A stretch of DNA of 64,000 nt, taken from Termitomyces sp. T153 (taxonomy: Eukaryota > Basidiomycota > Agaricomycetes > Agaricales > Lyophyllaceae). Made by a program: the position numbers and the translations under genes. The stretch covers positions 310,001-374,000 of the forward strand of contig JACKQL020000010.1 in the NCBI GenBank assembly GCA_018296165.2, read 5' to 3'. Of the stretch, positions 59,341 to 64,000 are shown piece after piece. The notes under the pieces are model-generated. The model made no database searches and was not told the DNA's origin. It was given only the letters and a program-made list of their open reading frames with translations. Every line of letters begins with the position of its first letter. The stretch's first letter is position 1.

Positions 59341-60780
59341 CATCCTATAGGGCCTACTTGTCCACATGCACTGATTTGACCCTGCTAGCCCATTGAGCCT
59401 GGAGAACTTCCTCTTGCACATCCTCTTGGCTCTTTCACTAGATGTCCCTAAGAATTTTTCCTCATCTCCTTGGACCACAATCCCTTTGAGAGCTCACACA
59501 GCAAAGAGTTCTGGCTTGAACAGCACAATATTGTTGTTGTTTTCTGCTCCATCACTGTGATTTGCTTGGTAGAACAGAGTGTCTGGCTTGTCCATTTGCT
59601 GTCCAGGCTTGTAGTGTGGTAGGAAGTTGAAGTTGGCCAGATATAGGAACCATTGAGCTTGGCATAAATTGAGCTTTTTCATTGTGCAGAAGTACTCAAG
59701 ATTCTTGTAGTCTGTCCAGACTTCAAATTTATGCTGTGCATCCTCAAGAAAATGCCACTTCTCTTTGAAGGACTAAATGATGGCTAGAATCTCCTTGTCA
59801 TGGATGTGGTAGTTCTGCTCCAAGTCATTAAGACTCTTGAAGTAGAAGGCTATGAGATGCTACTTACCATCTTCCTTGGACTGCTAGAAGAGGACTGCTC
59901 TCATGGCAAAGTTCAAGCTGTCAGTCTCTACCTGGTAGGAAGAGCACTGCTTGCATGCTACCTTATACTAGGTCTCAACTTGTGCATTATTTGGACACCC
60001 TTTGGCCATGCTATTAATACAATCCATGAGTGCTGAGTGAAGTTTGTCATAGAAGATGAGGTAGAGTTGGAGCTGGAAGCCATCAGAGTTTGACCAGCAC
60101 ACAAAACAAGTCAATATATATACTCATTGAGGGGACCACTTCTCCTAATTGTACTGGTTGTCATGAAGGCAATGGCAGCAGTCTTAGCAGGATTGAAGAA
60201 GAAGAAACTCAGCTCAAAAAATCCCTCTCAAACTTGTTCCAATCTGCAAAACTATGCACTCTTCCAATGCATCAAGAAAACCCTTAGCACATATGTCAAT
60301 GCTCAACCCAAGCTTCATGTAGAAACATGACCCAGGCAAATTTCAGAGCATTGAAAGCAAATGCTTTGCTACACAAATGGATGTAGGTGATTATAATGGA
60401 CTGGGCTCTCTGGCCTGTTCTGGACCTAGTAGCACAGCCACCCCTCCTAGTCTTTGTCCTTACCACTGTGTGTAGTCATCTTTTCCACTGTAGAATTGGA
60501 TCAAATACACTTAGAACTGGGAACCAAAGCTCACCTGTAACCAACTGTTATATTTTTTGCATATCCAGCCCCAGTGACTGGTTCCCTACTGTGTCTATAG
60601 TGTGGCTGTTTCCCCATATTGTTGCTTTCCTTTGACTTCTGGACCCATTTCTGGACCCCTTTAGAACATTTTCTTTTGCTATTGAAGGTTCCTTTCTTGT
60701 TGGAAGGATTGGAAAGGTTTTGAGCTGAGTGAGATGTGTTTGAGAATAAGAGGTGGATGTCATCAGGAGACACTGAGTCA
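59341..60780 (-). pseudogene. Gypsy element C fragment: gag joined to RNase H
   Basis: Minus strand. 60780-60090 carries gag sequence (matching element A at 56690-56900). Near 59900-59950 it passes abruptly into the reverse-transcriptase/RNase H end: QQSKEDGK, then NYHIHDKEILAIIQSF, FEVWTDYKNLEYF and NFLPHYKPGQQMDKPDTL. HKPG-type and WTD-type motifs are typical of Ty3/gypsy RNase H. The internal part (protease, reverse-transcriptase palm) is deleted, so the fragment was made by an internal deletion. Confidence 0.7.
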
Positions 60781-62129
60781 TATCTTGGGAATGAGTGTTT
60801 GGTTCACCTCAGTTCTTTCTGCACTTTCTTTCCCTTATTTCTAACCATGTTAATACCTGGCTTGCTCCCATACACCACTACTTCTTCATGATCTATGCTT
60901 GAAGTTGTGCTCAGTCACTGATTTACCAATATCTTGTGATCAGCTAGACCATTTCTCTTCATTTAGTACCATTGGACTTGCCTCAACAAGTGCTATTCAG
61001 TGATACCTGGTTTGTACCAATCTGAGCAACAGTTCCCTCTTAGTGTTATCATCATTCTTCCAAAAATCAATCACAATTATCTTATGATTTATGAAACTGT
61101 TTGCCTTAATTTTTGCACTGTTGAACTTGCATCAATTACCACTTTCCAAAAATACTTGGTTTTGCACCAATCAAGCCACTGTTCTTGCTCAACATTGTTA
61201 TCATTATTCATCACCCTCATCTCTCCACTCCATGACTCTGCCCTTGCTGAACCTATGTTCTAAAGTTTTTCTAGACTGTTTCTGGTTCACTTTCATCACT
61301 CCTTTTCATTCCTACCTGTACTGCTCAGTATCTGGCCCAGTATCTTAGATTCTTTGCTATGATGCTTTTGCTTAGTGCCTTTTTATGCACATTGCACAGA
61401 ATATGAAAATATTCTACTATTTCACCTATTTTTTGATGGATCTGACTCCTATCCATCCTCACCTTGTTGACTCTTAGTACCATTCACCATGACTCATCTT
61501 CATTGCATATGTGCCTTAGAGCAGCATTGTTATGAGGAGGCCTTTGCTTAATTTGAAGAGGTTAGGACTTTGTGTGTTGCACATGTGCCTCACACTTACC
61601 TTCCTCAATTATTCCTCAGCATTGAGTACACATTATTGTGGTGTTTGAGAGTGGAAGCCTCTGCATAATTTTGGACTTTTATCTGTTTGTTCAAGGATTG
61701 TTATATTTAGTGGCTGGTCACTGCCACTTTCTGCTCTACTTTTTTCCATCCATGTTCTAGGATTGTGCATGTTTCTTTCAGTATTCTTTGTGTGTATCAG
61801 GTTCCACTAACCACAGGGGCTCAGATCCACTGGGCAAGTCCTTACTAGGCAGACACAACATCCTACACATATAATCTGTACTCTGTCAGGCTTTGGAAAT
61901 AGGGAACTGATGAAACAGGTCTGGAAAGTGGTCCAAATAAGTCTGGGGAACTCCAGGGTTGTGTGGAGGGTAATGCAAGCAAGGGGCAAGTGCTGGGTGT
62001 GAGGTACTGAGTCCATGGAGTAGCTATCAGAAAGACAGAGATGTTTTGGAGGTGACTTGGGAATGATCTGAGCAAGTAGGCAGGATTAAGGGAAAAGGTA
62101 TTGGAACATGGAAATAAAGACAGAGGCTG

Positions 62130-62290
62130 GAGATGAAAGAAAATAGAGTCAATACACAGAGATGAAAGAAAATAGAGTTGATACAATAAGGCACACAAGT
62201 CAGAAAGGGAAATAGACAAGACAAGACAAGATGTGAGTCAAGACAAGACAAGAACAAGGCAAGAAAGAGACAAGATCAAGACAAGATTGA
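62130..62290. repeat. Purine-rich simple repeats
   Basis: A roughly 30-bp tandem duplication (agatgaaagaaaatagagt(c/t)(a/g)atac, at about 62131 and 62160) is followed by degenerate (ACAAG)n from about 62214 to 62285. Confidence 0.7.
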
Positions 62291-62970
62291 GATGAGATGA
62301 GAATGAAACAAGATTGAAACAGTATAAGACAGGGATTGGAGCAACAAGATAGAGACTGGGCACAAACATAGGGAATATCAAGACTACTGTAAACTGATAC
62401 TACTCTACAACTTAAATACTAATTGAGGGACCTCCTCTGGAACCACAAATCTAATGGCAGGGCTTATTAAAGCTGTGTGGGTTTGGCATGCTATGGTGAT
62501 ACATTGATGCAGATTGTGCAATGCATGCTAGGGTGTTCTAATCTGACTGGCAGGCCAAAATAACACATTGATGTGGGCTCATGATAAGTGATATATGCTG
62601 GAGGCTAGGAGAAGCATTGGAACTACTTGGGTTCCTGGTGGGGGTCAGGAGAGTGATGGGGCCTGCTCTGGAAAGTGCTGGGGTTTGTTAGAAAGCATTG
62701 GAGTCTGACATAGTGGGTGCCAGGAGTGGTTGGAGGTTGGGAAGGTTAGAGGAGAAGGCTGGGGCATACTTTGGGCTGTTGGAGATGTTCAGGATGAGAC
62801 CTGGAGGTCTGAAGATGGGTTGTGACACTGTAGTTGGTCACTCTTTATTCACCCACCCACTGCCTACTTTATCTTATGGATCTTCTTTCTCTACACTTGC
62901 TCCTTTTTTTTAAGGAGGGAGGAACATAGATGGAACCTGGGACAAAATTTTGGAGGGCATGTAGGAGAAT

Positions 62971-63415
62971 AGTAAGTATATATTGTCAGTAGAGTGACAA
63001 TGAGCACATTGAGCAAAAAGCTCCTGCCAAAATAGAATGGATTCACTTTGCTAGCTATACAGTATAATCACTATATAGGATGAGTGACAAGTACAGTATG
63101 GGATTGCAGGCTGGTAGACTGTTGCTTTGGATTCACTTTGCTAACTATAGAGTATAATAACTATATAGGATGAGTTACAAGTGCAGTATGGGATTGCAGG
63201 CTTGTAGACTGTTGCTTTGGGCTTCTACCTAATGAGTACAGTGAGCAAAAAGTTCCTGCCAAAATGGAATGGATGCACTTTTCTAGCTATATGGTATAGT
63301 AACTATATATTGTAAGTACAGTGACAATGAGCACATTAAGCAAAAAGCTCCTGCCAAAATGGAATGGATGCACTTTTCTAGCTATACAGTATAGCAACTA
63401 TATATTATAATGATG
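62971..63415. repeat. Interleaved repeats of two unit types
   Basis: Unit 1 (gagcaaaaag(c/t)tcctgccaaaat and following (a/t)ctatata) occurs at about 63011, 63242 and 63337. Unit 2 (agtatgggattgcaggct(g/t)gtagactgttgctttg) occurs at about 63096 and 63187. Together they form a complex array of about 440 bp. Confidence 0.8.
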
Positions 63416-64000
63416 TGAAATCAAAGTTTTGACAGTGGTGCAAAGTTTACAAAACTTGGCCAAATGTGTTGTGCTTAGACTTTGCAAGTGTTTGGGGCTC
63501 TTTGTTACTAGTCCTTACTTTACAAGTAGACAAGTCAATAGATTTCTTGATTTCATTTCACTAGTAAGAGATGGTCTCAAACTTTAGAATGGGCACAAAT
63601 AGTTTATTATATTAATTATTCCAAAGCTAATTGAGCTCATAGGTCTAAGCAATCCACTTCCTGGGGATCACTGAGCTGTGGCAAGTATTTGCTTGTCTGT
63701 TTTCCTTGACAACCTCTCCTCTTTCCTTGTAATGGAGCACCCATTACCTCTCAGTAGCACTTACTCCTTAATGTTAATTTATTTATGTTGATATTGAGTA
63801 GTGTCACATGACACTATCTTTAAATACTTGTATTGTAGTTATGTAAGGCAGCACCTTACCTCATATTTTGTAGACAAGATCAATCAACTGGTTTTGACTT
63901 ATGAGGTGTGAACTGTAAGCTGTGCAAACCATAATGGAAACATTACATTTTCTTAATCAAACAAGTGTGTATTCATTTGCAGAGCAAGAAGCTGAACTTT

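Larger units (their letters stand above)
52731..64000. other. CpG-depleted repeat block
   Basis: Beyond about 52.73 kb CpG almost disappears; reading through, I noted only a handful (for example near 52836, 52867, 55131, 56583, 56795 and 58220), while TpG and CpA are abundant. The sequence before this point has normal CpG. This is the pattern expected when methylated CpG in transposons decays to TpG/CpA, or from RIP-like mutation. The identified content is gypsy fragments; 60.8-62.9 kb and 63.4-64 kb hold no recognised gene. Confidence 0.8.

Noticed and set aside
1..64000. tRNA, rRNA and CRISPR
   Set aside because: No convincing tRNA B-box/cloverleaf, rRNA segment or spaced direct-repeat array was found; CRISPR is not expected in a fungus.

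Overview
This window reads as chromosomal DNA of a filamentous basidiomycete (Agaricomycetes-like). Genes carry many short GT-AG introns, mostly 46-62 bp. Typical agaricomycete families are present: F-box/LRR, DUF6533, HSF-type, LisH, and Ty3/gypsy with a chromodomain-side 3' end. All exon models were assembled by hand from the sequence; for the nine main spliced genes the joined lengths are exact multiples of three.

Left third (1-17 kb): a possible partial gene end; a 1796-aa START-like lipid-binding membrane protein (718-6513, +); an 830-aa LisH/LUFS-type transcriptional regulator (6706-9529, +); an F-box/LRR gene broken by in-frame stops (11010-12710, +) facing a frameshifted minus-strand gene whose 3' end also looks F-box/LRR-like (12605-13656); a weak hypothetical at 15109-15669.

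Centre (17-29 kb), the most interesting part: a tandem array with three copies of a 58-codon gene (20130-20306, 21520-21696, 22854-23030, all minus) whose product starts MDSF and ends in a CaaX box, CVVA. These are lipopeptide mating-pheromone precursor genes, short enough to be missed by ordinary gene calling. The array is flanked by two paralogous single-pass membrane proteins with identical intron phases (17303-18926 and 26920-29019) and by an 11-exon DUF6533 multi-span membrane protein (24218-25732). No STE3 receptor is visible in the window. Each precursor contains the pheromone-like module twice.

Right-centre (34-49 kb), housekeeping and secreted genes: an HSF-type DNA-binding protein (34313-36630, -), a hotdog-fold thioesterase (40710-41668, -), a secreted protein with a minisatellite-encoded, sequon-rich tail (42690-44333, +), pyridoxal kinase (45383-46713, +) and an MFS transporter (47053-48589, -).

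Right end (49-64 kb), repeat territory: a gypsy gag remnant with C-to-T-type stops (49008-50872), a minus-strand hypothetical, a perfect hairpin (51771-51833), then from about 52.73 kb to the end a block almost without CpG. It contains several rearranged Ty3/gypsy fragments in both orientations with recognisable about 435-bp LTRs, and is typical of heavily methylated or mutated repeats.
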